Counted from the first letter of the stretch, positions 46,207-54,017 are shown. The stretch is 64,000 nt of DNA from Synechococcus sp. BIOS-E4-1 (GCF_014279995.1 NZ_CP047935.1:903243-967242); one strand, 5' to 3'. The notes: generated by a model from the sequence alone, not told the origin. Program-made: numbers and translations.

Positions 46207-46362
46207 CGTAAGATTGCCGCTGGTAACGACATTCAAATAAGTGCTGATAATCTACTCATGGCATTGAGTTGAAATAGCAAAACAAAGAACAAGAAACTAA
46301 AGGAAGTTTCTGGTGGCGTGAATTCGACTAGTAAAAGCCTGAAACAACGTATTAATCAATAA
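46207..46362 (+). pseudogene. Remnant of a Nif11-leader peptide gene
   Basis: The frame reads KIAAGNDIQISADNLLMALS, an in-frame TGA, then NSKTKNKKLKEVSGG and a short Ser/Lys-rich core. It is closest to precursor 7 and lacks the N-terminal leader half. It decays through loss of the start and one stop. Confidence 0.65.
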
Positions 46363-46577
46363 ACCCTACAAGCTAATAATATACACTAATAACCACGACT
46401 GCTGACTAACAACATATTTACCAAAAGCCAATGGTTGTAGAGGCTTTTCATTGCATCAATAGCCTGACTAATCTCACAAATCAGCCTTCAATATCTGGCA
46501 CGATTGAGCGCAGTTGAGCAGAGATAGATAAAACCGACTTTTTAGAATGGGGTTGTAAATGGGACATTGCAGCCCAC

Positions 46578-47054
46578 ATGAAATTCACACCAAAGCAGAT
46601 TCAATTGTTGAATCGCGCTTGCAAGATGGCAGGCATTGATTCAAGCAAGATCAGCCCGACTAATCCATTCGAGAAGAGTGGATCTACTGCGGGAATGTTG
46701 CAGGCAGCGATTGCAGAATTAGATCCAGCGCAGGCTGCTAGGTGGCGCGTTGCTACTGGTGGATCGCTGAGTGTGGCGACGATGGCGGAGCTGCAGGGTG
46801 GTGAGGAGCTAAGTGCTGCGGCGCAGGCTGATCTGTGGGCGCATGATCCTGAATTTGTTGCTGAGTTTCAGCAGCAGTGAGAGAAGGGGCTTGAGGCACA
46901 GATGAAGGCATTGGAGCGCGGTGCTGAAGAGAAGCGTTTTCAGAACACGCTTCTGCAGGCCGGTGGTGATGAGCGCCAGGCGAAGCGAATGATTGCAGCG
47001 CAGGACGCAGAGCAAGCCGCTCGTGAACAGCAACGTCAGGGAGTGATGAGCTGA
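46578..47054 (+). pseudogene. Element gene with in-frame TGA (phage structural-like)
   Basis: The frame begins MKFTPKQIQLLNRACKMAGI and is interrupted by TGA at 46878-46880 (codon 101), but continues in the same frame with a coiled-coil sequence (KGLEAQMKALERGAEEKRF) to TGA at 47052-47054, which overlaps the next start (TGATG). The coupling to the next gene suggests that the full 158-residue frame was the ancestral gene. Function unknown. Confidence 0.65.
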
Positions 47055-48139
47055 TGTTGGAAGAACTGCAAGCAAAGCCCCAGCGTCCACAGGTTGAGGA
47101 GCAGGTGAAGCAGGCGGAGCAACGGAGCTTCGATCGTGCTTACAAGCAGACGAGAAAGGAGATTGCGGCGGCTGAAGGTGCTGCTGCCGGTGCTGCTGCT
47201 GCATCGTCAGGGCAACCACCTGCAGGAGCGGTGGAGAGAGCTAGAGCAAGGGCGTTGGGACAGGAGGAGGCACCTGCTGAACCTGCGGTGCTCGGCACTC
47301 CAGCTGCTGCTGCACCAGCTGCCCCTAGCGGTCGGTTTATTCAGGGTGCTGATGGTCAGCGTTATCCCGAGGAGTTCTTCGATCTCACTCCAGCGGATCA
47401 GCGCCGATTTAAGGAGTTGATGGCTGAGAAGGAGCAGGGCATCAGCGATCAAAACACCATCGCGACGATTGCTAATGGCCTGTTGGATCAGCACGAGGTG
47501 TTGATGAAACGGGTGCTGCTGCTGGAGAAAGGCGCTGCTGAGAAGGATTCATTGATCGTCGGGCTGACGCGCCTGGTTGAGCAGCAGAACAACGCGATTG
47601 AGGTTGCCAAGAGCCAGGCGTTACTGGAGCAGGAGGCGGGGATCTCGCAGCAGGTGATGAACCTGTCAGCGATCAGGGCAGAGGCTGGTCAGGAGGCTGA
47701 GCAACATCAGCGAGAGCGTGAGCAGGCTGCAGCGCAGCATCGTGAGCAGCTCGAAGCACAAGCGACCGCGATTGATGCGCTGTCGGGTTCAGTGACGAGC
47801 ACCACGTTCTCGATGGAGGAACGGGGCAACGCAGTTGAGGCGCAGCTGGTGGCAGGTGAAACCCGTCAGCAGAAGCTCGACGTGGCCATTCAGGAGCTGG
47901 AGGGCAAAACCGACGCTTGGACCGATCCGATCACCAGAGCAGAGGTCAACACCATGGCCACTGATGCGGTGGCAGAGCAGTGGAGGGCACAGCTGCCAGC
48001 GCTGGTGGATGCGGTTGCTGAAGAGCTAATGATCCAGTTCCCTGATGGCGTTCACGGCCAGCGGCGAGACAGTGAATACGTGCGCAGTCAGAAGCGTGAC
48101 GCAGCACGGCTAGCTGATCAGCAGCAGGGGATCAGCTGA
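47054..48139 (+). CDS. Coiled-coil element protein (361 aa)
   Basis: The N-terminal 100 residues are rich in Ala, Pro and Gln (AAAEGAAAGAAAASS-type). A long heptad-like middle (DSLIVGLTRLVEQQNNAIEV) and a polar end follow. It overlaps its neighbours at both ends by TGATG. Composition resembles phage structural or tail-related proteins, but I recognise no family. It could organise packaging in a satellite life cycle (inference). Confidence 0.6.
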   Translation: MLEELQAKPQRPQVEEQVKQAEQRSFDRAYKQTRKEIAAAEGAAAGAAAASSGQPPAGAVERARARALGQEEAPAEPAVLGTPAAAAPAAPSGRFIQGADGQRYPEEFFDLTPADQRRFKELMAEKEQGISDQNTIATIANGLLDQHEVLMKRVLLLEKGAAEKDSLIVGLTRLVEQQNNAIEVAKSQALLEQEAGISQQVMNLSAIRAEAGQEAEQHQREREQAAAQHREQLEAQATAIDALSGSVTSTTFSMEERGNAVEAQLVAGETRQQKLDVAIQELEGKTDAWTDPITRAEVNTMATDAVAEQWRAQLPALVDAVAEELMIQFPDGVHGQRRDSEYVRSQKRDAARLADQQQGIS

Positions 48140-48549
48140 TGGCTGATCACGAGGCAAGGTGTCGTTCGGCCTGCTGCGCTGCACCTGAACCCGTCTTGGA
48201 CGTGGTGGATCCACCTGAAGTTGTCGTCATGCCTGGGGGCGGTGATGACATGAGGTCGCCCGTCGACACTGCTGCTGGTGGGGGCACCAGCGGCTTAATT
48301 CGTCCGTCTCTCTGGGAGCTGCTGACCGACACCGCCGATGAAGTTGCGATGCGAACCCAGATGACGCTGCTGATGGATCAGCTGGAAGAAAGCGCGCCAT
48401 ATCGCCGAGGGCAGGTGGCTGCATCACTCGAAGCGCTGCGCAATGCCTTGGAAAAGGCATCACACACAGCCGATGGAGACGAGGAAGTGTCCATGCCGGT
48501 CGGGACAGTCGTGATCATTGCTCACTGTCTCCTCAGGCATCAGCCGTAA
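48139..48549 (+). CDS. Element protein, unknown (136 aa)
   Basis: Coupled by TGATG to the coiled-coil gene. A Pro/Gly-rich first 50 residues with CC motif is followed by helices (SLWELLTDTADEVAMRTQMT, YRRGQVAASLEALRNALEKA). No recognised family. Confidence 0.55.
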   Translation: MADHEARCRSACCAAPEPVLDVVDPPEVVVMPGGGDDMRSPVDTAAGGGTSGLIRPSLWELLTDTADEVAMRTQMTLLMDQLEESAPYRRGQVAASLEALRNALEKASHTADGDEEVSMPVGTVVIIAHCLLRHQP

Positions 48550-48566
48550 ACAGAAGGCTCGTTATG

Positions 48567-48914
48567 TCAACGACAAAACGGACCGATTGGCAAGAGCCTC
48601 TCCGATCCCACTTGGATTGCAGCGAAAACTTCTCCCGTTCGACGATCAAGGCTGATGTCGATAGCCCTGTCGGACTCTCGGGCTCTCCAGCCCACCCATC
48701 TCCAGACCCCGTTTTTAAATGTGGCCGGGCTGGTGTCCTTGTAACCGTCGGCATCCCAAATTTGAGTGATTCGACCATTCACTTCATCGATATACAAAGT
48801 CGAACTGGCGTACTCGACTTGAGGGTTTTCGCAGCGGAGCTTCAACTTCTCGGCGTTGGCGGGACTAACAACAGTTGCAAACACCGCAGCTGTAAGAACA
48901 GCAATGGACCTCAT
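48567..48914 (-). CDS. Secreted small protein, element cargo
   Basis: From ATG 48914 a signal peptide (MRSIAVLTAAVFATVVSPAN, cleavage near NAEKL) leads a beta-rich mature part (LKLRCENPQVEYASSTLYID, FKNGVWRWVGWRARESDRAI) with two Cys (one near the end). It lies at the right end of the element, opposite to the other genes, as cargo genes often do. Family not recognised. Confidence 0.6.
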   Translation of the reverse strand: MRSIAVLTAAVFATVVSPANAEKLKLRCENPQVEYASSTLYIDEVNGRITQIWDADGYKDTSPATFKNGVWRWVGWRARESDRAIDISLDRRTGEVFAAIQVGSERLLPIGPFCR

Positions 48915-48976
48915 AGCTCGGGGACGGATGTGCAATGAGTCAACTCCATCTGACGTGGAAGCCGTACGGGTGGAGT

Positions 48977-49025
48977 TAGAGCAAACCCCCAGAGAGCCCG
49001 CAAATTTGCTCTAAATCTTGCTCTA
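48977..49025 (+). promoter_or_regulatory. TAGAGCAAA-type sites near attR
   Basis: Three copies or reverse copies: 48977-48985, 49005-49013 and 49017-49025, mirroring the cluster beside attL. Confidence 0.5.
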
Positions 49026-49094
49026 AGTGGTTTTTATGTCTTTTCAAAAAGCTTCGCTGTGACTGCTATTTAGCCTGAATGCATTGCTGCATTG

Positions 49095-49143
49095 CTGCAT
49101 GGCATGCAGGGGGTCAGGAGTTCGAGTCTCCTTGGCTCCACTG
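49095..49143 (+). repeat. attR: 49-bp direct repeat of tRNA-Ala 3' half
   Basis: Identical over 49 bp to 30948-30996. No full tRNA is rebuilt here, only the 3' half. Confidence 0.95.
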
Positions 49144-49291
49144 AATTTTCTAAGTTTATAACTGGCTTCTTTGTTGGCATGAGTTTTTATTCACCTGTTC
49201 TGATATATCCGGATCTAGCCAGATAGTGTAATTTTGCACATGTGTTTGCACTACCAATGCTCCCCTGCATGGCGCAGGGATTGAATGCAAA

Positions 49292-49417
49292 GTGCCCAAG
49301 ACCAACGCCAAAGCGAACGCCTGGGTTTTTGACCTGCGCCGTCAAATCAAGCGCGAACACGGTGCGGACTGGAAGGTCCAAGAGCAAAGTGGCAGGGCCA
49401 GTTCTTGTTCGGCATGA
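49292..49417 (+). pseudogene. Integrase N-terminal remnant outside attR
   Basis: GTG-started 41-residue frame: PKTNAKANAWVFDL then RRQIKREHGADW, matching the resident integrase start (PKTFSKQGTWDHDL, RRQIKREHGTGW) before diverging at SGRASSCSA and a stop. The DNA before it (CCCCTGCATGGCGCAGGG) also matches the sequence before the resident integrase. It marks the left end of a second related element. Confidence 0.85.
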
Positions 49418-49563
49418 CGCCACGATGGCGAAACAGCAGTAGCTACTTCTGCTCATGGGGCGTCAGAGGTTCAGCACCACAGACCACATGAGAACGAGAT
49501 CGCTCGTCTTCATTGCTGCGATTTGGTTGATGGTGGTTCCGATCCGATCAAGCGGTTGCTGAA

Positions 49564-49770
49564 CTAATCGGTAGCCGCAAAAAGCAGCTCCAACTCTCCA
49601 ATTCCGCAGTTACAGCCGTTCCGCTCGCCATCACATGGCTCCATGTTGGGATGCCCCTTGGCACAGGACTTAGAGCAGAAATGCTGCCCGCCAACCCTGA
49701 TTGATCGCGATTCTTCAACGCTGCGCTTGCAAAGTGAGCAGTCGCATAAAAGTAAAACTGCAGTCATCAC
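49564..49770 (-). CDS. smtA: Bacterial metallothionein (SmtA/BmtA family)
   Basis: The 68-residue protein has a Cys/His arrangement of bacterial metallothioneins: LLCDCSLCKRSV, then GGQHFCSKSCAKGH, then EPCDGERNGCNCGIGE. The order C-x-C-x2-C, a central H-x-C-x3-C and the C-terminal C-x-C match the SmtA fold binding four zinc ions. It buffers Zn/Cd. No adjacent SmtB repressor gene is visible. It lies in the mobile border region, just outside attR. Confidence 0.8.
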   Translation of the reverse strand: MMTAVLLLCDCSLCKRSVEESRSIRVGGQHFCSKSCAKGHPNMEPCDGERNGCNCGIGELELLFAATD

Positions 49771-49856
49771 ACAATTCTCGGTAACAACTCATCCTGTCTA
49801 TTGCATTCAGGGCGTCATTTCTTTGGCGGCTAACCGAACACTCAATATCGATCTAT

Positions 49857-50472
49857 CGAAACTGATTCTCAGCAGCAGACCCGCGCTCTTGAATGTGATT
49901 CTCAAAAGCATATCTGGGGCTCCTGAATGTGATTCTAAAAAGCATATTTTGATCGCTTAATGTTCGGTTTTTACGCATATCTTTCGCTGTTTTGTGATGT
50001 AGAACTGATGCATCCCTCCCAGAGGAAAGCAAAATGACAGCTTCACAAATCCAAGCCCCCATCAATGTCCCCACCGGTCCTGCAGGCCGTGCCATGGCCG
50101 AGCCCATGTCGGCTGAAATGCTCGATCTGATGGAAGCCCATCTCAACCTTGAGCGTCAGTCAGCTGCTGATTACTTGGCTGCTGCGATCTGGTTTGCTGA
50201 GCGTGAGCTGACCGGCTTTGCCGAACATCTGCGTGATGAAGCCAAGCAAGAAGAGCAGCATGCTGCCAAGTTTGCTGACTATCTGATCAGCAGAGGCCAG
50301 CGCCCTGTGCTCGACACGATCGAACCACCTCGTCAGCAGTGGACTGGCGTGGAGCAGGTGATCGCCAATGTCTTCCGCATGGAGTCTGATGTGACCGCCT
50401 CGGTGCTGCAGCTTTACGGCACCGCAGAAAAGGACATTGACCGCCGCAGCCCCGCCAAGTGCGGGGCTTTTT
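49857..50472 (+). repeat. Direct repeat, ferritin copy 1 with upstream region
   Basis: Upstream region plus coding part match the segment at 53184 and following with an offset of 3,327 bp. Includes two GAATGTGATTCT-type motifs upstream of the gene. Confidence 0.85.
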
Positions 50473-50594
50473 ATTGCACTGGAGTCATGGCGTCACCAGA
50501 TCCTGAACGAGCTAAACCCAGTCAAGAACTATGTTCTGAGCCATTCACAAGATGCTCACCAGAACCTATTGGGGTCTGCACCAGAGCTGTGTAG
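50034..50594 (+). pseudogene. Ferritin copy 1, C-terminally truncated
   Basis: Residues 1-139 match the intact ferritin at 53361 almost completely (GPAGRAMAEPMS, YLAAAIWFAERELTGFAEHL, FADYLISRGQRPVLDTIEPP). After EKDIDRR the frame enters SPAKCGAFYC, which is the translated terminator hairpin of the ancestral gene. A 219-bp deletion between GCA triplets joined the two. The last ferritin helices are lost, so ferroxidase and cage assembly are doubtful. The downstream about 45 residues are not ferritin. Confidence 0.85.
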
Positions 50595-50668
50595 TGGGGT
50601 TCACCAGAAGGACTGTGATCTTGAAGGAGTCGAGGGCGCAACACCCCTAAACATGCACTCCTAAAACC

Positions 50669-50917
50669 ATGACGACTTCAGCACCCCGCCTCGATCGCTT
50701 CCTTTCGGTCTACAAAATGTCGATGAAGTCAAAGCTGTCGATCATTGCCTCAGTGGCAACTGTCATCACTTTTTCGGGATTAGCGGTCTATTCAAGCCCA
50801 GATCGATTTGAACCAGCAACAGAGCTTGCAAACAAGCAACGGGGGATGGAGTTTCAATCAGCTGGACATTGCAATGACTTGAAAAACCCTGTTGTATGCC
50901 CTTGGATCATGAAATGA
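50669..50917 (+). CDS. Small secreted or membrane protein, unknown
   Basis: The 82-residue frame has a hydrophobic segment (SKLSIIASVATVITFSGLAV) after a basic stretch, then a mature part with two Cys (GHCNDL and VVCPWI). The true start may be the ATG at residue 17 or 19, which would give a typical signal peptide. Unrecognised. Confidence 0.5.
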   Translation: MTTSAPRLDRFLSVYKMSMKSKLSIIASVATVITFSGLAVYSSPDRFEPATELANKQRGMEFQSAGHCNDLKNPVVCPWIMK

Positions 50918-51509
50918 AAGGCTTATTCAAGAACTTACAACAAAGTTCCCGCAATTAAATGGGCTTTTTATTTCTTGAACTACGACCTAAATCCCATAAA
51001 TAAGCCTCCAATAGGTGACGACTTCGTTGTCATGCCTGGCACAATTGATCACAACGATTTTTAGCCAAATGCGTCGCAGAGCTGAATTCCTAGCGCATAG
51101 CGAGTCACGTTCTCGACCAGCAACAGGATGATGTTGGCGTGAGCAGCCAGACGCTGAAATCTGGGATGAGTTTTGCCAGGGGTGCTTCAGGTCGTCGGCC
51201 GAATGGGTGCAGCATGTACGCGAAGGCCTGCTGCTCCTGAAGAGCAAGACACCTTCAGCTTCCATAGCAGCCGTGGCTGACCGACTGGAGGATCTTGAGC
51301 AGTGGCTGGAACTGCTCGAGGGCAGGCAGAAATCGACGGCCTAGGAAGCACCTGATTCTGCTCTGGGCATCCGGGGCAAAAAACCGGTGAATTTGCTCCC
51401 GTAGAACCCGTCCGAAAAGGTCCTGAAACCGAACCTCAGAGGACGGTTGGCCCACTTCCATGTGTGATCGAGCGGGCATAGACCGAGCAGGTCCCACTCG
51501 GAGACACTC
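50918..51509. other. Intergenic region with decayed sequence
   Basis: Holds a further copy of the array promoter block (ATGCCTGGCACAATTGATC near 51029) and a truncated coding-like stretch ending TAG at 51342-51344 (HVREGLLLLKSKTPSASIAA, VADRLEDLEQWLELLEGRQK) with no good start. It looks like gene remnants. Confidence 0.4.
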
Positions 51510-51743
51510 ATGACAGCAACCACATTTCAAGCACCCACCGGTCTGGTGACACACGATCTGGAAGGACACGACAACGTCTATGCCATGGAGACCCCGATGG
51601 AAATCGCCGGACCTGATGCCGGCTGGGGATTCCATGAACGCGCCGAGAAGCTGAACGGTCGGCTGGCCATGCTCGGCTTCGTTGCAGCGATTGCAACGGA
51701 GCTGATCAGCGGCGAAGGCTTGCTTCACACCATTGGCCTTTAA
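51510..51743 (+). CDS. hli: High-light-inducible protein
   Basis: The 77-residue protein has an N-terminal extension and the LHC-like helix HERAEKLNGRLAMLGFVAAI followed by ATELISGEGLLH. It is a single-helix chlorophyll-binding stress protein. It forms a pair with the next HLIP 12 bp downstream, likely one transcript. Confidence 0.9.
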   Translation: MTATTFQAPTGLVTHDLEGHDNVYAMETPMEIAGPDAGWGFHERAEKLNGRLAMLGFVAAIATELISGEGLLHTIGL

Positions 51744-51755
51744 CCGGAGACATCC

Positions 51756-51947
51756 ATGACAACTGCAACCCTTCTGGCTGATGAGCGTTATTGGCAGGAC
51801 CTTGCCGCCGCTCAGATGCGCCGCGAGCGCATGGCGAAAGCTGAATTACTGAATGGAAGGCTGGCGATGCTTGGCTTTTTTGCCCTTATCGGCACCGAAG
51901 CACTGCTGCATCAAGGACTGCTAACAGCACTTGGCATTTGCCTTTGA
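51756..51947 (+). CDS. hli: High-light-inducible protein
   Basis: The 63-residue protein has the motif MAKAELLNGRLAMLGFFALI and TEALLHQGLLTALGI. Pairs with the HLIP upstream. Both lie between the two ferritin copies, so recombination across those repeats would remove them. Confidence 0.9.
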   Translation: MTTATLLADERYWQDLAAAQMRRERMAKAELLNGRLAMLGFFALIGTEALLHQGLLTALGICL

Positions 51948-52160
51948 GCGGAGACACCCATGCCATCAGCTGGAGGCTGAGGCTGCCGCAACCAAGCCAG
52001 TTCCAGCTGATGGCGTGTCATCTCCACTGAATCATTCGGTTCTCCCCTCTGGCGACTACTTCGCCACCGACTTTTGATGAATACAGAACAACTTTGAGGC
52101 AGAGCTATGTGGTGGGACAGCGATTGGGCTCATGTCATTGAACTGTTAACGGTCATCAGT

Positions 52161-52547
52161 TCACTTGCGCTTGCGGCTTATCAAAACAAGGATCGAAGTC
52201 ATCATGGAGATGAGCTTTGACATCTCTGGGATCAACAGGGGGCAGCGTGGGGCTGTTGGCACGTCAGAGGAGGTGATTTCGTCGTCTTGCAATTCAGAGA
52301 TAAGAACCGTCTTCCCTGACTTCATCCCCTTTGCCAACGAATCCGGGTCTGAATCAAGACTGCTATGGCCTTCTGGTAAGCCATCCCATTCACGCTGAGC
52401 GGTCGACATCTCCACTGGAACAGCAGCTGGTCCACCCGCTATAAGGTCAATGACTGGACGATCTCTACGATCACCATCGACACCCTTCAGCTCTTCCTCG
52501 CTGAGTTCTTGCTTGCTGGACGTTTACTTTTCCTGCTTCTCAGTCAT
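52161..52547 (-). pseudogene. Double-motif leader peptide gene with in-frame TAA
   Basis: The frame reads MTEKQEK, TAA (52526-52524), then TSSKQELSEEELKGVDGD, a leader-type motif like the LS-x-EELKG segments of the 22,212 gene. About 100 polar residues follow (LPEGHSSLDSDPDSLAKG and so on). It is broken at codon 8. It belongs to the small double-glycine peptide family, though the GG is replaced by VDGD. Confidence 0.55.
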
Positions 52548-52581
52548 CAGCTTCTCCGGTGAGTAACAGCTTCAAGGGTTA

Positions 52582-52765
52582 GGAGATTCCTCGTCATACA
52601 TCGGTATGGCCACGGCTGCTAAGTCCACCCCACCACTCACATTCTTTAGTTCTGATTCGCTGAGTTCTGGCACATCTTCACATCCACAACCGGCACCTTC
52701 GACACCCTTTAACGCTTCCTTGCTGAGCTCCGCTTACGTTCTTTCTTTTTGTCTTGGTCTTCGAT
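52582..52765 (-). pseudogene. Frameshifted double-glycine leader peptide gene
   Basis: One frame starts MIEDQDKKKE. After a shift near 52735 another frame reads ELSKEALKGVEGAGCGCEDV and then PELSESELKNVSGG, followed by a short core VDLAAVAIPMYDEESPNP. Two leader motifs in tandem mirror the intact 50-residue gene at 22,212. Confidence 0.55.
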
Positions 52766-53183
52766 CATCAGCCTCTCCAGGACTTCCCCAGTGGTAGCAG
52801 TTATCTCGGGTCTGTTGGCACCAGCTTCCACTGAGCGCCATCAGAGATCTCTGGGCCAATCTTCATGTTCGCCGGCTCTGAAAACACCACTCGCCAATCG
52901 GCCACGTGACAGGCGCCCTAATCAGCTTTTCGACCCGGGCCCTACCGGGCAGTAACCGGCTTCCGTACCCACAAGAGCTCCAGTGAACGCCTTCATTGAT
53001 GCATCTCTGAACCATACCCAGCAGCGTGCAATGGGTTGGGTGGTGGACTGCTGAGCAGGCATCGGGCGTCAACCTATGGGTACGGACGTTCAGTGCGTTT
53101 TAGCGAGAGGTCTTGATCTTGCAGCCGACTCGGTCTCAAGCGATTAAGCGCCGCGGGGCGCTGGTCCATCAAGCATGCGCAAA
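52766..53183. other. Decayed intergenic region
   Basis: About 420 bp upstream of ferritin copy 2 contain only short unsupported frames, possibly remnants of more leader peptide genes. Confidence 0.35.
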
Positions 53184-53217
53184 CGAAACTGATTCTCAGC
53201 AGCAGATTTGCACTGCT

Positions 53218-53274
53218 GAATGTGATTCTCAAAAGCATATTTGGGGTTCTTGAATGTGATTCTCAAAAGCATAT
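53218..53274 (+). promoter_or_regulatory. Duplicated 23-bp motif upstream of ferritin
   Basis: GAATGTGATTCTCAAAAGC plus ATAT occurs twice with 34-bp period, about 90-140 bp before the start, and again before copy 1. It could be an iron- or stress-responsive operator. Confidence 0.45.
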
Positions 53275-53360
53275 TTTGATCCACTAATGTTCGGTTTTTA
53301 CGCATATCTTTCGCTGTTTTGTGATGTAGAACTGATGCATCCCTCCCAGAGGACAACGCA

Positions 53361-53942
53361 ATGACAAATTCCGCCACCCAGGCCACCATCACCATTCCCG
53401 TCGGCCCTGCAGGCCGTGCCATGGCCGAACCCATGTCCAGCGAACTGCTCGACCTGATGGAAGCCCATCTCAACCTTGAGCGTCAGTCAGCTGCTGATTA
53501 CTTGGCTGCTGCGATCTGGTTTGCTGAACGTGAACTGACCGGCTTTGCCGAGCATCTCCGCGATGAGGCCAAGCAGGAGCAGGAGCACGCCGCCAAGTTT
53601 GCTGACTATCTGATCTCCAGAGGTCAGCGCCCTGTGCTCGACACGATCGAACCACCCCGCCAGCAATGGCCTGATGTGGAGCAGGTGATCGCCAATGTCT
53701 TCCGTATGGAAGCTGATGTGACCGCCTCGGTGCTGCAGCTTTACGGCACTGCTGAAAAGGACATTGACCGCCGCACAACCGTGTTCCTCGATCCCATCGT
53801 TGACGGCCAGCGTCTCTCTGAGCACGAGGCCGCTTACCTGCTGGGCCGCGTCAAGTTCGCTGCCGGCAACCCTGCTGCTGTGATGATCATCGACGCCGAA
53901 CTGAGGGAAGGCGAAGCCGAGCCTGCCAAACTCGAAGGCTGA
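53361..53942 (+). CDS. ftn: Ferritin (SynFtn-like)
   Basis: The 193-residue protein is a four-helix ferritin-like protein. Helix A includes NLERQSAADYLAAAIWFAER, helix B RDEAKQEQEHAAKFADYLIS, and the D/E region TVFLDPIVDGQRLSEHEAAY and LLGRVKFAAGNP. Acidic and His residues of the ferroxidase site (E in NLERQ, E and H in EQEHA, and later E) are present. It stores iron in 24-mers; the marine Synechococcus CC9311 protein of this type is known. A terminator hairpin follows immediately. Confidence 0.9.
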   Translation: MTNSATQATITIPVGPAGRAMAEPMSSELLDLMEAHLNLERQSAADYLAAAIWFAERELTGFAEHLRDEAKQEQEHAAKFADYLISRGQRPVLDTIEPPRQQWPDVEQVIANVFRMEADVTASVLQLYGTAEKDIDRRTTVFLDPIVDGQRLSEHEAAYLLGRVKFAAGNPAAVMIIDAELREGEAEPAKLEG

Positions 53943-53993
53943 TCAATCGTTCAGCTCAAAGCCCAACCTGCCAATCCAGTGCACCATCCCTGC

Positions 53994-54017
53994 AGCCCCG
54001 CCAAGTGCGGGGCTTTT
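53994..54017 (+). terminator. Terminator after ferritin
   Basis: AGCCCCGCCAAGTGCGGGGC followed by TTTT, a 6-7 bp GC stem. The same hairpin follows the truncated copy at 50448-50472. Confidence 0.85.

Larger units (their letters stand above)
30948..49143 (+). mobile_element. 18.2-kb tRNA-Ala-integrated element (phage-satellite or tycheposon-like) carrying a peptide precursor array
   Basis: The boundaries are a perfect 49-bp att repeat. It encodes, in order: integrase, an overlapping run of small genes, a SprT-like protein, a Toprim-like protein, a ribbon-helix-helix protein, a primase-helicase, small and large terminase subunits, eight Nif11-leader precursors (some broken), coiled-coil proteins and a secreted protein. 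No capsid, portal or tail gene is recognised, which argues against a full prophage. An autonomous replication module plus a packaging module and tRNA-targeting tyrosine recombinase fits satellites and the tycheposons described from Prochlorococcus. Several genes have single in-frame stops, so the present copy may be disabled. Confidence 0.85.
53184..54017 (+). repeat. Direct repeat, ferritin copy 2 with upstream region
   Basis: Counterpart of 49857-50472, complete here. Includes two copies of GAATGTGATTCTCAAAAGC (53218 and 53252, 34-bp period). Confidence 0.85.

Noticed and set aside
30948-49143. Complete prophage
   Set aside because: Terminase genes are present, but no portal, capsid, tail or lysis genes could be recognised.
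35975-52547. Stop-codon reassignment or suppression as the cause of in-frame stops
   Set aside because: All three stops occur as interruptions and all three end neighbouring genes normally, so point mutation or error is simpler.
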